From: Gracilaria domingensis
Taxonomy: Eukaryota > Rhodophyta > Florideophyceae > Gracilariales > Gracilariaceae
DNA: 64,000 nt
Direction of reading: 5' to 3'
Assembly (NCBI GenBank): GCA_022539475.1
Contig: VCMS01000118.1
Coordinates: forward strand, 62,001-126,000
This document shows, piece by piece, positions 9,997-20,343 of the stretch. The notes under the pieces are model-generated. The model had not been told where the DNA came from and made no database searches. It saw only the letters and a list, made by a program, of their open reading frames with translations. Numbering within the stretch: position 1 is the first letter of the stretch; each line of letters begins with the position of its first letter. The translations under genes were made by a program, and so were the position numbers.

Positions 9997-11992
9997 ATGC
10001 TTCGTAACTAACGTCCTCGACAATTGTCGAATACTGGCGACAGCAGTTGCCAGCAACCCGTGCCTGATCGTCTTAGTCGGCCTCTAGATTCTTTTTTTTC
10101 CGTATCCGTGGGTGTGGCAAAGGGCCCATTCGCGCACTTCGCAAGCGCTGATTATACTCCTGATGTAGAAGACTTGATATCGGATCATCCGGCTGGTCCC
10201 TTATCAGTTGCCGCAGTCGCCTGCTTTGCGATCATCGCTAACGCTTCGTCTCAAGCACTGCCCTTATGAATAGCTGCGGACCCAGAACTGGACACTGTTT
10301 CTATTCCGCGTCAACTTTACTATCAGGAACGAGGACCTGCTTTGTCTGTATGGCTTCCCGAAACACGCAGCGACATAGTTAAGTGTGCCGGACTGGCTGT
10401 GTTGACCCCAGATAGCGTCTTGCGTGTGTTCCGGCAACGCTCTATAAGGTCGTCGGGCGCTCCGACATGTCAAGAACTTCGCGTGCTGGCTTCTCTGATT
10501 CAGTCTTCAGGCGTCGAAGATTGTTTGGCACTTGACGTCGTGCACGTTCCTAAAGCAAAGGCTTTGTTTGTTTTTGGTTCTCAGAATAGTGCTGCCATCG
10601 TGTCCTTGCGGGCAGCCCGTTTAGAAGTACGTCCCCTCCAGCAAAGTGTCCACAAATAATTTTCTCCCATGCGCTTCGGATCTGCACTTTAATCAGCTAT
10701 CCTCTCAATCAGCATCGGAATCGGTGGGAGAGATGAGAGCCGGGTACGGGGCATGGGGATACATGAAATCGTTTCTACTAACTAGGTCAAGGACTGTTCG
10801 GTGTTAGTGCGAGCTGGCGGTGAAGTTGAAAAATGGAACACTCGCGGACTGATATGGTCGTTTAACGTGTTTGACTTCATCCCAGGTCGTGACACCCGCA
10901 ATCGAGAACAAAGCAGTGGAATTACGAGTGATGGCACGATTGTTGTTGCTCTACAGACACCCTTACGAATTTCATCGTTTTCTCCCGACGCTGCATAAAA
11001 GCATTAAGGACGGATTATTAAAGTTGCAGAAAGATGCTGGTGGTTCGGATGAATTGGAAGTCTTAGAATCTGTGTCGTTCAGAGCAGATATGAGGCGCAT
11101 AATTACCTCCGTTGTCTCCAAGGTTCGTTGGATAGAAGGGAAGAGAACTATGAACTCTTCTCAAGTGACCAAGACGATATGGAATGCATTGAGAATTCGG
11201 TTTGTGATACTAGAAGCTCTCGTGGTGTTGTTGTCGATAAGCATCTGCGGAGTTCTTGATCGAGACTTGCCCGCAAGCTTTACATTCCCCGAGAGCCATT
11301 TACGAGGAACAATGCTCAAAAGCGGCGAATTTACTCACAAAAACATTTGTTCGGAACGCTTAACTTCATTGCTCTCGAAATATCTTAGGAAAGACCGTGA
11401 ACAGTTCCCAAATCTGTCTTGGATGCATTGGTCTTCAACTGGCTACTTTGGAGAGCGCATTAACTCACTTTTTAAACAGGTCCACTGTGTCAGCGTGCCC
11501 GAAAACATAGGCTCAAAAACAAGTTCATTCAGCCTATGCAGCATTGCGAAGCGGGCTCTGGAGGCAGTTAAGAACGAAGGTGAGCAATGTACCCAAGACC
11601 AGGGAGGCATGTTAGGTGTTATGATCGCTCGCTTGTTTATGATATCAGTTCAGGACGATTTCAGTCCAAATCATGACGCTCTAATGCACCGAGCAGATCT
11701 TGTACGTCATATACTAGAAAATTCGCCTGCTGACAGCGACAGCCTGGCAAAACGGGTTGTAGAAGCATTGCGCGTTGTCAAAGTATGTGAAACCATGGGG
11801 GACTTGACGGGGGTGGACTTAGGAGATTATGTCTGGAGACGATGTGTTGAGCTTCAAAGCGCGCTATGGATACCACTCGCTCAAAGCTTATCCGCGATTA
11901 GTGAAGTGAGGCTCCGTGAAAAACTCAAGAACACAACACTTTTCAAGGCTGTTCAAGAATGTGGACTAACAGCCAGTAGTAATGTGCTTTAG
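9997..11992 (+). CDS. propeller-plus-solenoid protein, possibly a nucleoporin of the Nup133/Nup155 type
   Basis: Frame 9997-10626 joins 10786-10866 through a clear intron (10627-10785) and continues in a new phase from about 10886 to the TAG at 11992. The first part has strand-rich repeats (AGLAVLTPDSVLRVFRQR, KALFVFGSQNSAAIVSL, SVLVRAGGEVEKW) like propeller blades; the rest is helical (RRIITSVVSKVRW, ALRIRFVILEALVVLL). That architecture and the VEKWNTRGLIWSFN stretch recall Nup133/Nup155 N-termini, but I cannot prove it. Oddities: in-frame TAA at 10009 and TGA at 10267, and a phase change at 10867-10885 that a 19-nt GT-AG segment would explain. The ATG at 9997 is tentative. Base composition is even and unlike the AT-rich cassette just upstream, so I read it as a host gene. 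Confidence 0.45.
10627..10785 (+). other. spliceosomal intron, 159 nt
   Basis: Donor GTACGT follows ...CGTTTAGAA, and the acceptor is TACTAACTAG just before GTCAAGGAC. Branch sequence and 3' site overlap as TACTAAC-TAG. Joining the flanks gives RAARLE-VKDCSVLV in phase 0. The intron contains stops in the exon frame, so splicing is needed. Confidence 0.7.
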
Positions 11993-12000
11993 ACGTAATT

Positions 12001-12035
12001 GACGGCGGGAATCTCAATTTGAGATTTCCGCCGTC
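12001..12035. repeat. 35-bp near-perfect palindrome behind the stop codon
   Basis: GACGGCGGGAATCTCAA and TTGAGATTTCCGCCGTC are inverted at 16 of 17 positions with one base between. It starts 9 bases after the TAG of the nucleoporin-like gene. It may be an mRNA 3'-end hairpin; the function is unknown. Confidence 0.7.
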
Positions 12036-12182
12036 CTTGAAGGATAGTTAGATGGTCGAAAGCGGTTGCGCAGAGGCAAGTAAACCGGTTGGTACGGACC
12101 ACGGTAGCACTAACCACATCATGACGATGCTGACTTCGTGTAACACGAATTTCGTCCTAGACAAAGAGTATTTGCTTGGTGT

Positions 12183-12216
12183 CAGGGGCCCTGACTCAGG
12201 GCCCCTGAGTCAGGGC
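12183..12216. repeat. overlapping GC-rich palindromes
   Basis: CAGGGGCCCTGA-C-TCAGGGCCCCTG (12183-12207) and a perfect 29-bp palindrome at 12188-12216 share arms, so two alternative hairpins exist in one 34-base block. Confidence 0.7.
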
Positions 12217-12800
12217 TCGCCTTCAGTCGCTGAAAGGCATAGGCTTCTTTAACGTTAGAAACAGTTCTGTCCTACGCTTGGTAAACAAAACTTGAGTTCG
12301 CACTTCGAAGAACTATTTTACTAATATTTCTTTAAGGTGGGGTGCTTCAGTCTCATTCGGAAAGGTTCATGTTAGTATGGGATACAACTCAAGATGTTTT
12401 TGCAGATAATGGGAATCAAATAGCATACATTTGTTCAACTCCTCCCTGCGAGGTTTATAGTTTTGGAACCTTAGCTTTTTAAGCACATCTGATGTGTTCC
12501 TAACTTGTGTGTCGTTGGAAAATTTATCTTCTTTCATGCTTGTTCTTCCTCATGCGCACTCTTTTTAGAGAAAATGAAAAGAAATAGAGAACCTAATGCT
12601 TCCTCACGGAATACTGGAATGAGTTTCAATCGGCTGTTTCTTTAAGAGTTTGAATGTAATAAGTGTATCCCAACTTCAACCGTCGAAAGAAAGAAAAAAT
12701 ACGTGGGTTGACTATCGATGGACACCAGAACCGTTTGCTGGTTTGATTGTACCCGTACCTCCTGGTTAGAGCTCACGTTAATGCCTGAGTTGCATATGCT
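12217..12800. other. gene-free AT-rich spacer
   Basis: I see no gene. Just before 12801 the pyrimidine tract CTCCCTTCTTCTTTAG looks like a 3' splice site, so a first exon of the ARL2-like gene could lie here. No ARL2 N-terminus is recognisable. Confidence 0.3.
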
Positions 12801-13406
12801 GCTCCCTTCTTCTTTAGTGGAGACGTTCCGCGCCGGAACTTCCGACGGGCACCCAAAAACATTTCCAGTGAGATTCGTGTTTTGGTGCTTGGATTGGATA
12901 ATGCCGGTAAAACAACTATTATGAAGCGTCTAAAGGGAGAAGGTGTACATAGCGTTTCACCAACTCTCGGATTCGATATAAAGACTTTGGAGTTCCACAA
13001 GTACAAGCTCAACATGTGGGATGTGGGAAGACAACAGACCATCCCAACATACTGGAGAAACTATTTTGAACAAACAGATGGAATCATCTGGGTTGTTGAC
13101 TCTGCTGACGTGGCCCGCTTATCCGATTGTCGTACAGAACTGGAGAAACTGCTAATGGAAGAACGGTTTGCAGGGGCCTCTCTGCTAGTACTAGCAAATA
13201 AGCAAGACCTAAGCGGCGCACTCACAACAGAGCAAATCATCGAGCATTTGGCTCTGAATAATATGATCGGCAAGAAGCGCCATTGGCAAGTATTTGCGTA
13301 CTGAGCTCTTTTAAGCGAAGACAATACAAATATTGAGAATCGATTAACAAGAAGCATCGAATGGCTCGTTCAAGAAGTATCGTCTAGAGTTATGCTTGCA
13401 GACTGA
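12801..13406 (+). pseudogene. ARL2: ARL2-like small GTPase, probably inactive copy
   Basis: The frame matches ARL2 almost end to end: G1 GLDNAGKTT, SPTLGFDIKTLE, G3 region WDVGRQQT, YWRNYFEQTDGIIWVVDSAD, G4 NKQDL, then HWQVFAY, a stop, and in the same frame the expected C-terminus (SIEWLVQEVSSRVMLAD). ARL2 acts with tubulin cofactor D in tubulin folding and as a release factor for lipidated cargo. Three faults are seen: the second Gly of DVGGQ is Arg, the CSA motif (G5) reads Y-stop-A with TGA at 13302, and the usual amphipathic N-terminal helix with its ATG is missing. An upstream exon ending at the AG near 12816 is possible. I read it as a decayed or retro-copied ARL2 rather than the working gene. 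Confidence 0.75.
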
Positions 13407-13746
13407 TACTGGGTGCTCTGAGGATTAGCACGAATTGAAGCGACTTATCGTGCACTTTCTATGTTTACAGCTTCTCTACGGCAAGTGAATTAATGGTATC
13501 TGTAGGAAACAAACTCAGCTTGTCCAACTACGGTTAAATTGAAAACTAACGGTTGAATGAGCAGGATATCTGTAAGTGACGTGGTAGAATTGTCGATCGG
13601 TCATGGTACAAAACTTTTGAAGTATGCGGGTGCAACAAAGTGCTAAAAAGACGACTCGAAAAAGAGAGCGACAACTGAAGTGGTAAGGAGAATTGGTGCT
13701 TCTGCAGGAAAACAGTCGAACGCACACCCAGGGTCACAAAGATCAT

Positions 13747-14091
13747 CTACCCATTTGTGTTCAATCCCATACTTCTTGGCGTATTACCGGCATCCCAACG
13801 TATTTTCTGGCCATCAAGCGTTAGTATTTCCTCACCGACTGGAAGTGAAGAAGCGAACAGCATATCCTGGCCATTAAATCGAGCATACACAAGTGCATGC
13901 TTGAAGAACAACGACAAAGTAGGAAACACGTCCAAATCCCTAACAAACTGGTATTCGACGGTACCTCTCGATTTGCCATCAACGAAGAACATATATTGCT
14001 TGTACGCTGTACGCCGTAACTTAGTACGCACTGCGTGTGAGCATACCTGCTGTTCGCTTTCACCAACACCACACGCCTCACGCTGTTTCAC
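13747..14091 (-). CDS. hypothetical protein fragment
   Basis: A 114-codon frame with balanced composition, including FFVDGKSRGTVEYQFVRDLD and LVYARFNGQDMLFASSLPVG. It reads like a beta-rich domain but I do not recognise it. It lies between the ARL2-like and b561 genes on the opposite strand. No good ATG context is seen. Competing frames on the other strand are of similar length, so coding status is uncertain. Confidence 0.3.
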   Translation of the reverse strand: MKQREACGVGESEQQVCSHAVRTKLRRTAYKQYMFFVDGKSRGTVEYQFVRDLDVFPTLSLFFKHALVYARFNGQDMLFASSLPVGEEILTLDGQKIRWDAGNTPRSMGLNTNG

Positions 14092-14237
14092 GCTATTATC
14101 AAGCGTTGCATCTGATAATCGAATACGAACACATCCTGCGCTCTTCGCAGCTGCCCTGTCTCGCGCCGGCTGTCATACATGAGGCGGCTCTGAGCGTTGT
14201 CGCATTCAGATTCAGCGCTAAATCAAATACCTTACAG

Positions 14238-14972
14238 ATGCCGTCCACTGCAACTTCACGAGCGGCATGAGGTTTGCTGGCAGCCTCGTACGCAACATGG
14301 ATTCTCACGCTGCTGTGGACGCTTTTAGCACTCGGTGGGTTGGACACAAGCGGCTTGCGACTTTTCAATTGGCATCCCGTGTTAGCATCCGGTGCAACAC
14401 TAGCTGTGCTGACACCAGGTGTATTGGTGCAGCCTGCACGACGCACAAACGACGGTACGCGTGATTGGCGAGTGAAGGCGGCGCATGGCTTTTGTTTGGT
14501 GGTGGCGTTTGTGGTGCTCTCTGTAGCGATTACGGTTGCTTATTCAAGCCACGTGCAGCAGAACAAGCCCAACTTGTATTCGCTACATAGCTGGCTGGGC
14601 ATTGGCACTATATTTCTCATGAAGGGTATCATTGTGGCGGGTTTGGCATCATCGATGTGCGTTCGGTTCAGAGGCGTGGGCTTGTTGGAAAGATCTCATC
14701 TATTGACGGGTGTTCTGGTTTGCTTGATGGCGTTCGTGAGTGCTACGGCTGGGTTTGCAGAGTTGCAGATGAAGCTTGCACAGGTCGCGGAGAGTGTTTG
14801 GCAGTTTAAGGTTGTGGTGGCTGGCATTATGGGCGCTGTCACCATGTGTGTAGGCGTCGGGCCCATTGCGCTACTGATGAGCCGAGAGTTGGATAGACAC
14901 CTCGAAGAACGAGACGGTTGTGAGGTTGTGCGAAAGATACTGCCCGATGAGCTGAGCAGTAGCGGCGCTTGA
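14238..14972 (+). CDS. cytochrome b561-type transmembrane protein
   Basis: From the ATG at 14238 (MPSTATSRAA) one frame runs to the TGA at 14972, about 244 codons, with a single in-frame TGA at 14268 (codon 11). Six hydrophobic segments follow. Family marks are FNWHPVLASG (first haem His), WRVKAAHGF, NLYSLHSWLG and LLERSHLLTG, which give the four conserved haem-ligand His in helices 2 to 5. CYB561 proteins pass electrons across endomembranes, usually from ascorbate to ferric iron or monodehydroascorbate. The early TGA (CGA or TGG by one transition) may kill the copy or be bypassed by an unseen upstream start; no other in-frame ATG precedes helix 1. A small GCAGC/GCTGC hairpin follows the stop. 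Confidence 0.75.
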
Positions 14973-15301
14973 CTTGGCAGCGTAGAAAGCTGCGAAGGTG
15001 TGTGTACCGATGGTAAATGTTGTATTGCGCGCCGCGATGATTGGCAGTTCCGAAGCTCAACTTTGCATCGAAGGTGTGTGTGGTCGAAGCAGACGCAAAC
15101 ACCACCCCCCGACGATTGTCTAAAAATTAAAAACTCATAGTACACCTTGTGCGGCGCTTGGCGTATTGGAAGCACCCCCCTGACGGACCTGTACAAGCCT
15201 CGTTCTTGTACGCGAACGGCGCAATGATTGGTATCAAGCAGATGAATGCCATCGTGGCATTCCTTGGGGTTGAACCCGAAAACAGGTGATGACAGGCGCG
15301 C

Positions 15302-15697
15302 TCAAACCGAATAGGCGAATTCAATGGGATTGTTCGACCGCGCATTTGCTCGATAGGGCGCAGTATGAGGGAGTGAGCCATCCTGGTCATTGAGCCTGGC
15401 AGCATAGGCGGCATCACTAACTGACACGATGGTGGGATCATAACGCAATCGTTCCTCATGGATTTTCTCCATGGATGACGCTTTGGACATGGTTCCATCC
15501 GCTAACTGTATATCCATCAAGCTACAGAAGGCGGGCAAGTTCTTGACGTTAACGACGGTAACATCGAATGGTCTGTCAGAAACGTTAGAATGCATGAAGA
15601 CTTTTCGAAACGGAAACGGGGCGGTATGGTCGCGTTCGACGTATCTGTAGGCAACGCCTATGTTGCGCTGGAACTGCTTGAGGGTTGTTGGAGTCAT
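15302..15697 (-). CDS. hypothetical protein
   Basis: A 131-codon frame from the ATG at 15697 (MTPTTLKQFQRN). It contains PFDVTVVNVKNLPAFCSL and KIHEERLRYDPTIVSVSD. No domain is recognised. After its stop the same frame stays open to about 15133. It is transcribed away from the coiled-coil gene; about 240 bases separate their starts, so that gap could hold a shared promoter. Confidence 0.35.
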   Translation of the reverse strand: MTPTTLKQFQRNIGVAYRYVERDHTAPFPFRKVFMHSNVSDRPFDVTVVNVKNLPAFCSLMDIQLADGTMSKASSMEKIHEERLRYDPTIVSVSDAAYAARLNDQDGSLPHTAPYRANARSNNPIEFAYSV

Positions 15698-15935
15698 TAT
15701 GCCCGCTTCTATCTGCTGTTGAGACCGAGAAATTTCTCAGAACTATCTGTCATTAGCTTTTCAATCCGATTCCTATATGTGGCAATTTTTTCTTAGTACT
15801 CCAATATCTTTTAAATGGAAATTACATGTCAAATTTTTTGGCTTGCCATCTCTCAATAGAAATTCAATATGTTACTGTTTTCTTCAATTAACAGAGTTCC
15901 TAAAGGATTCTTCTTGAAACGTGAATGAAATCTTA

Positions 15936-17885
15936 ATGACAGACGCACTCCAGTATTTCCGCCTGGGGAAACTGCGTTCCGAAGTGAGTGCGAGTACTCA
16001 GCGGACGACAGCGATTGAGGAAGAGTGTGAGCGACTATGGAGGGAGTTGGACGTTGTACGAACGGAGAACAAGGAAATGCGCACATCACTGCGCGAGGTC
16101 AAATCTGGGCATCCGGTGAGCGAAACGGAGCAAATGGCTGCTAACTTGAACATGCTGATTGCTGAGCTGGAGCGAATGTTGAGAACAGAGACCGAGAGGC
16201 GTAATGAAGTGTCGAACCTACTTGCTAACGCGGACAGAGAACATGATGAGTTGCGAGATGTGGTGAAGCGGTTACGCAAGGAAATAGATACAGCGGTTTC
16301 GGACCTGAAGGCTGCAAAAGAAGCAGTTCCCAACACTGAAGTGCGCAACCCCGTGATAAAAAGGAGTCTCTCTCGCAGTAGCCAGGACCAGCAACACGTC
16401 ATTGAGGAGGAGCGCGATGCGGCGATTCGTGAGTTGTACCGAGTTCGCAAGGGATTGAACAAGGAAACCTGCCTGCTGAAGAAGGAAAGGGCGGAGCTTG
16501 TTCAAAAGCTAGCAGATGGGCCATCAGAGGAAGCCTCCGTTGCCCTACGATCACAACTTTCAGCGTCAGAAGCTCAACGTGAGAAAGTCGAAGTTGAACT
16601 GGATTCAGTGAAGGGAGAAATCGAAGACGCCAAGAAGCAGCTGACTGCTGAACGAGAAGTGACAGCGGCAGAAGCTGGCAAGCTGAACGCTCTTCGAGAG
16701 ACTCTGAAGACAAATGAGGAAGAGCTTCGAGTGCTGACAACAAAGGCGGGAAGGATGGAAGCTTCTCTCTCTACTAATGAAGAAAAGAACCACATGAAGG
16801 TGCAGCAATTAGAGGACGAGAAGGAAAGCTTTCAAAAGCAAGTTGAAGCGGCGAGAAATGAGATTTTTGAAGCGCAGTCACGGATACGAGAGCGAGAAAA
16901 AAAGCTAAACGAACTTAGGCGGCAAGTGAACGAGCAAGTTGCTTAGCTGGAGACAGAGAAAGGGCGCACGGAGAGTGAGAGCACCGCTAAAAAGAAGGTG
17001 GAAGAGATGGTGGAAGTTTTGACGTCGAGAAATAGCTCACTAGCGTAGAAGCTTTCCGCAGAGAGCTCGGCACGTATATCAGCTGAGAAGCACGTGAGCG
17101 AAATGGAGTCGGACTTGAGGCGCGTCGGTCAAAGGGTGTTTGAGCTGGAATCGGTGGAGAAGAAGCTGCGCAGTGATGGAAAAGCAATGAGTGAGGAGAG
17201 GAAGACACTTCAAGCTGGAATGGATGAAGTAAGGACGTAGCTTGCTGTGATGGAACAAAGTTTATCAGAGAGCAAGAGTGAACTGGAGCGTAGTTTGCAG
17301 CGTTTGGGTGAATCAGAGAGCCCCAAGGCGCACTTGATAGGGGAAATGAAAGGGTTGAAGGCGAGAATCGCGGCTTCGGAATCAAGTCTAGAAGAGCTTC
17401 GCAGAAGTGTGCACGACACGAGAGATCAACTGAGCTCAGGGGAAGAAGCGAAGCGCTCTGTGAAGGCGAGCAGCACGTCGATGGTGCGACAACTGTCTGA
17501 GGAACGAGACGGTCTGGAGGACGAGAATCGGTCGCTGCAGTCGGAGCTGGAGGGTATGAAGGACGAGTTGACGCACCTGAAGAAGCTAAACTCGACGCTG
17601 CTGTCGACGGAGGACGCGGCGGAGCTGATGACGTCCAGAGACTGGGCGCTGTCCGACGTGCACTCGCTGACACGGGCGAACGAGGCGCTGCAGCACAGTC
17701 TGTTGAAGGTGCGGGAGGAGTCGGAGGGGGTGAAGAGCGAACGCAGCGCGGCGGCGAAACAGATGCGGTCGATGAGACAGGAAGTAGAGAGGGCGGAGGA
17801 GCAACTGAAGAGCAAGTGTGAAGAAGTTCAGTATGCTGACCCATGGCCAGGCGTCCGACCAACACCAAGACCATACAAGACATAA
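15936..17885 (+). CDS. long coiled-coil protein with three in-frame TAG codons
   Basis: From the ATG at 15936 (MTDALQYFRLGKLRSEVSAS) one frame runs to the TAA at 17883-17885, about 649 codons. It is almost all heptad-rich and Glu/Lys/Arg/Leu-rich, like myosin-tail, SMC or Golgi-tether rods, without a recognisable head. TAG interrupts it at 16944, 17046 and 17238. Each falls where the heptads run on (QVA-stop-LETEKG, SLA-stop-KLSAES, VRT-stop-LAVMEQ) and each is one C-to-T change from CAG. There are no frameshifts in nearly 2 kb, odd for an old pseudogene. A poly(A)-signal-like AATAAA sits just after the stop, and a degenerate copy of the 16-bp palindrome at 17906. Confidence 0.7.
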
Positions 17886-17905
17886 GACAATAAAATAAAA
17901 TTGCT

Positions 17906-17921
17906 GAGACATATATGTTCC
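17906..17921. repeat. outlying 16-bp palindrome
   Basis: GAGACATATATGTTCC differs from the array consensus at one base. It lies 20 bases past the stop of the coiled-coil gene. Confidence 0.7.
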
Positions 17922-17966
17922 GTGTTCATGGACTTTAAATACACCCATGAAAATGGTTGGGTTTTT

Positions 17967-18052
17967 CGAGGAACCTCGTCTAGTTGGTGTGGCCTAGTTG
18001 GCTAGGCCGGGCGGACCAGGTGAGACTGGGCGTCGGGTGGGCGCGCCCACCC
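17967..18052. repeat. cluster of three hairpins
   Basis: CGAGG-AA-CCTCG, then GGCCTAG-TTGG-CTAGGCC (17991-18008), then the perfect palindrome GGGTGGGCGCGCCCACCC (18035-18052). The middle hairpin contains a Pol III box-A-like TGGCCTAGTTGG, but no tRNA can be folded around it. Confidence 0.55.
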
Positions 18053-19036
18053 CATTCTTCGAACAATGGGCGCTTTTGCTGAAAATTTTTTGGACGAACA
18101 GCATTGCCTCACGCGCTACAAAATCTCGTGTCCCAGATCTCATGCTTCAGTCTCTTCTTATCTGTGAAGCCAAGTGTTTCGGCTGGTTACAACTCGCTAC
18201 ATCAATCCTCCAGCTCTCGTTCCCAATCATTTTTGATTCTTGTACCTTCGGTATATCATGTGTCCAAAGTAAGTTTTATTACATCTCAAAGGGCGACACC
18301 TACTAAAGACTGAACAAACACTAACGTTAACCCTGGCAGAATCATACAATGTAGAGAACAGATCTTATTGCGTCCAACACACTGCTGCCGATCCACCACG
18401 CCTCAATACCGTGCATAACTCCACCATCCATATGTCGCGTCTTACTCGCAACTTCTTCTCAGAAGCGCGTGCGTCGTTATCGCTTGCATTGCCGTTGTGT
18501 AGCAGCACTAACATTGAGTTGTTGAAAGTGAATACTCTGAAAGAGATCGGAAAGCTTTTGTGGCAGAAAACGTCTGCGGCGCTCCATACATCTTCGGCAC
18601 TTCATTGCGTTCGAGCTGTTGTGACTCGACGGTTTCCTCCGCGGTATGAAACAAGTTCGCATCGTTCTCGGTGTCTCGCAGCGGAAGGACAAGAAGTGGT
18701 GCGTTAGTGACTGACGCGTTTCTATGGCAGGCTGGAGCAACATATCGCCAATGGTTCAATCATTGGGCGCTTGTTGCCAACCTGTGGCAGGTTCATCTAC
18801 ATCACTACGAGGTTTTTAAGCTGACGCTTTTGTCAAATGCAGCATGTTCCCTTTTTTTTACACTCTACGCTGCGCGTCGCTTGCCTTGTGCAGTCAGGCA
18901 GCACGTAGTGTCCGTGGAAGAGTTGTAGCGAAGCGCCGTTCTCGAATGTGATCAATACAACTTTTCAGTACGCTGTTTTTTCTTTATGAGGACTTGCTTG
19001 TGGAAGTGAGAAGTTACAAGCACACAGGATTCGTTC
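18053..19036. other. no supported gene
   Basis: The longest frame is 98 codons (18411-18707, plus strand; begins MHNSTIHMSRLTRN). It has no recognisable domain, and overlapping frames on the other strand are almost as long. Confidence 0.3.
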
Positions 19037-20179
19037 CTAACGCTTCAATATTTCTTCAATGTTATCCCAATGTTGGAAGTTTTCTACTTCTTCCCGGGAT
19101 TGATCTTCGTCTTCGTCCGATGGATGCTCTTCCTCAATACTCTGAAGAGGACTTGATTCCTGTCGAAACTCCTGCGTGTTGAAATGCACAATACAACTAT
19201 CTTCTTGAACTCGTTTCATAATCGCCCAAGGTTTATACGTTCGTGGAGTAACGCGCAAGGTTTCCATCAAAAGAGCATTCATGTTCTGAAATTCGTCGAG
19301 TTGTTCCACGATGGTAGCCTTTTGTGCATCATATATAAGCTTCGCATCGTTTTCGGGTGTCACAAATTCGTATATGGGCAGTAATGAAACAGGAGGAGAC
19401 GGTGGTGTGGCTTGGAAACTGCTTGATTGCGCTAAGATTGACATAGTCCACGTTATCATTCTCGCAGTGGGCATCCGATGCTTCATAGCCAATTGAATGG
19501 TAAAAGGATGTTCGCCGGCAACAACAACAATATCGCAACAATGCAAACGGTGTTTGTTGGACCCTTCTCTGAAGTACGCCTCGAGAGAAAGGCCATGTTG
19601 TCGATCTCCGTTTCGGGAGTAAGAGATCACTAACGCGTCTTTTCGTGCAATAGCGACAGACGCATACTGAGAATCCCACCCCACCTGACTAAGCATTTCT
19701 TCGTTACAAATGCTTTCGTTCCCAAGAAAAGAAAACACTCTGTAGGCCACAAATGGATTCATATCGATAAAGTAGGAAGAAGAGAACCCTGAAATCGAAG
19801 GAAGAAGGAGTTGGGCAAAGGATAGTTGAAACTGTTGCGAAAACTGTTCTTCGAACTGGAATGATATGTCTTTCATAACCTTATACAGTAATGTGTTAGG
19901 AGAGAAATGACTGCGTCTTGTGATCCACTGACTACGCGATTCGTCACCCAAGCTTGTCTCCAACGTTGTCCCTAACACATTTTTCTCCCAATCCTTCTTT
20001 CTCAAGCCGAGTCCCCGTTCGCTTTGGAGCTCAGGTTCACTAGCGCTCGAGTTGCGAACAGGAAATCCATCGAGAAATGTTGGGAAATCTGTGCAGAGAA
20101 TACCTTCGCAGCCTTTCGTAGTGAGGTCATTGAACCACTGATTTCTTCTCTTCTTCGCGAAGAGAGAAATTTCGATCAT
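19037..20179 (-). CDS. unknown protein, 380 residues
   Basis: An uninterrupted frame from the ATG at 20179 (MIEISLFAKKRRNQWF) to the stop at 19037. The middle is hydrophobic and aromatic (FSSSYFIDMNPFVAYRVFSF, DIVVVAGEHPFTIQLAMKHR); the C-terminus is very acidic (EEEHPSDEDEDQSREEVE). It has no predicted membrane anchor and no known domain. It lies downstream of the Ulp1-like gene on the same strand, separated by about 165 bases, so the two may belong to one transposon-like unit. Confidence 0.5.
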   Translation of the reverse strand: MIEISLFAKKRRNQWFNDLTTKGCEGILCTDFPTFLDGFPVRNSSASEPELQSERGLGLRKKDWEKNVLGTTLETSLGDESRSQWITRRSHFSPNTLLYKVMKDISFQFEEQFSQQFQLSFAQLLLPSISGFSSSYFIDMNPFVAYRVFSFLGNESICNEEMLSQVGWDSQYASVAIARKDALVISYSRNGDRQHGLSLEAYFREGSNKHRLHCCDIVVVAGEHPFTIQLAMKHRMPTARMITWTMSILAQSSSFQATPPSPPVSLLPIYEFVTPENDAKLIYDAQKATIVEQLDEFQNMNALLMETLRVTPRTYKPWAIMKRVQEDSCIVHFNTQEFRQESSPLQSIEEEHPSDEDEDQSREEVENFQHWDNIEEILKR

Positions 20180-20343
20180 TTTCCGAGTTGTAGATCGGGA
20201 CAAAGAGAGAGATCGACAGCCTACGGATATGTGGGACCGTATTCGCGTTCGTCCGGAACTGGTTCAAAGGCTTGAAAAGATACGCGGTTGAATTTGACAC
20301 GGAGATTTTCAGCTTTACTAACAGATATCTTTTCGCTATCAGA

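Noticed and set aside
6259-17885. Genetic code with TAA/TAG read as Gln and TGA as Trp
   Set aside because: The 461-codon Pif1-like gene uses only ordinary Gln and Trp codons, reading TAA as sense would fuse the KDZ gene with the next host gene, and several genes also carry frameshifts or deletions typical of decay.
16000-17900. Minus-strand Ser/Pro-rich ORFs (up to 298 codons)
   Set aside because: They are the antisense of the coiled-coil gene, whose Glu/Lys codons give long open Ser/Phe/Leu frames on the other strand.
17988-18060. tRNA gene
   Set aside because: A box-A-like TGGCCTAGTTGG and a D-arm-like hairpin are present, but no anticodon arm, T arm or acceptor stem can be paired around them.
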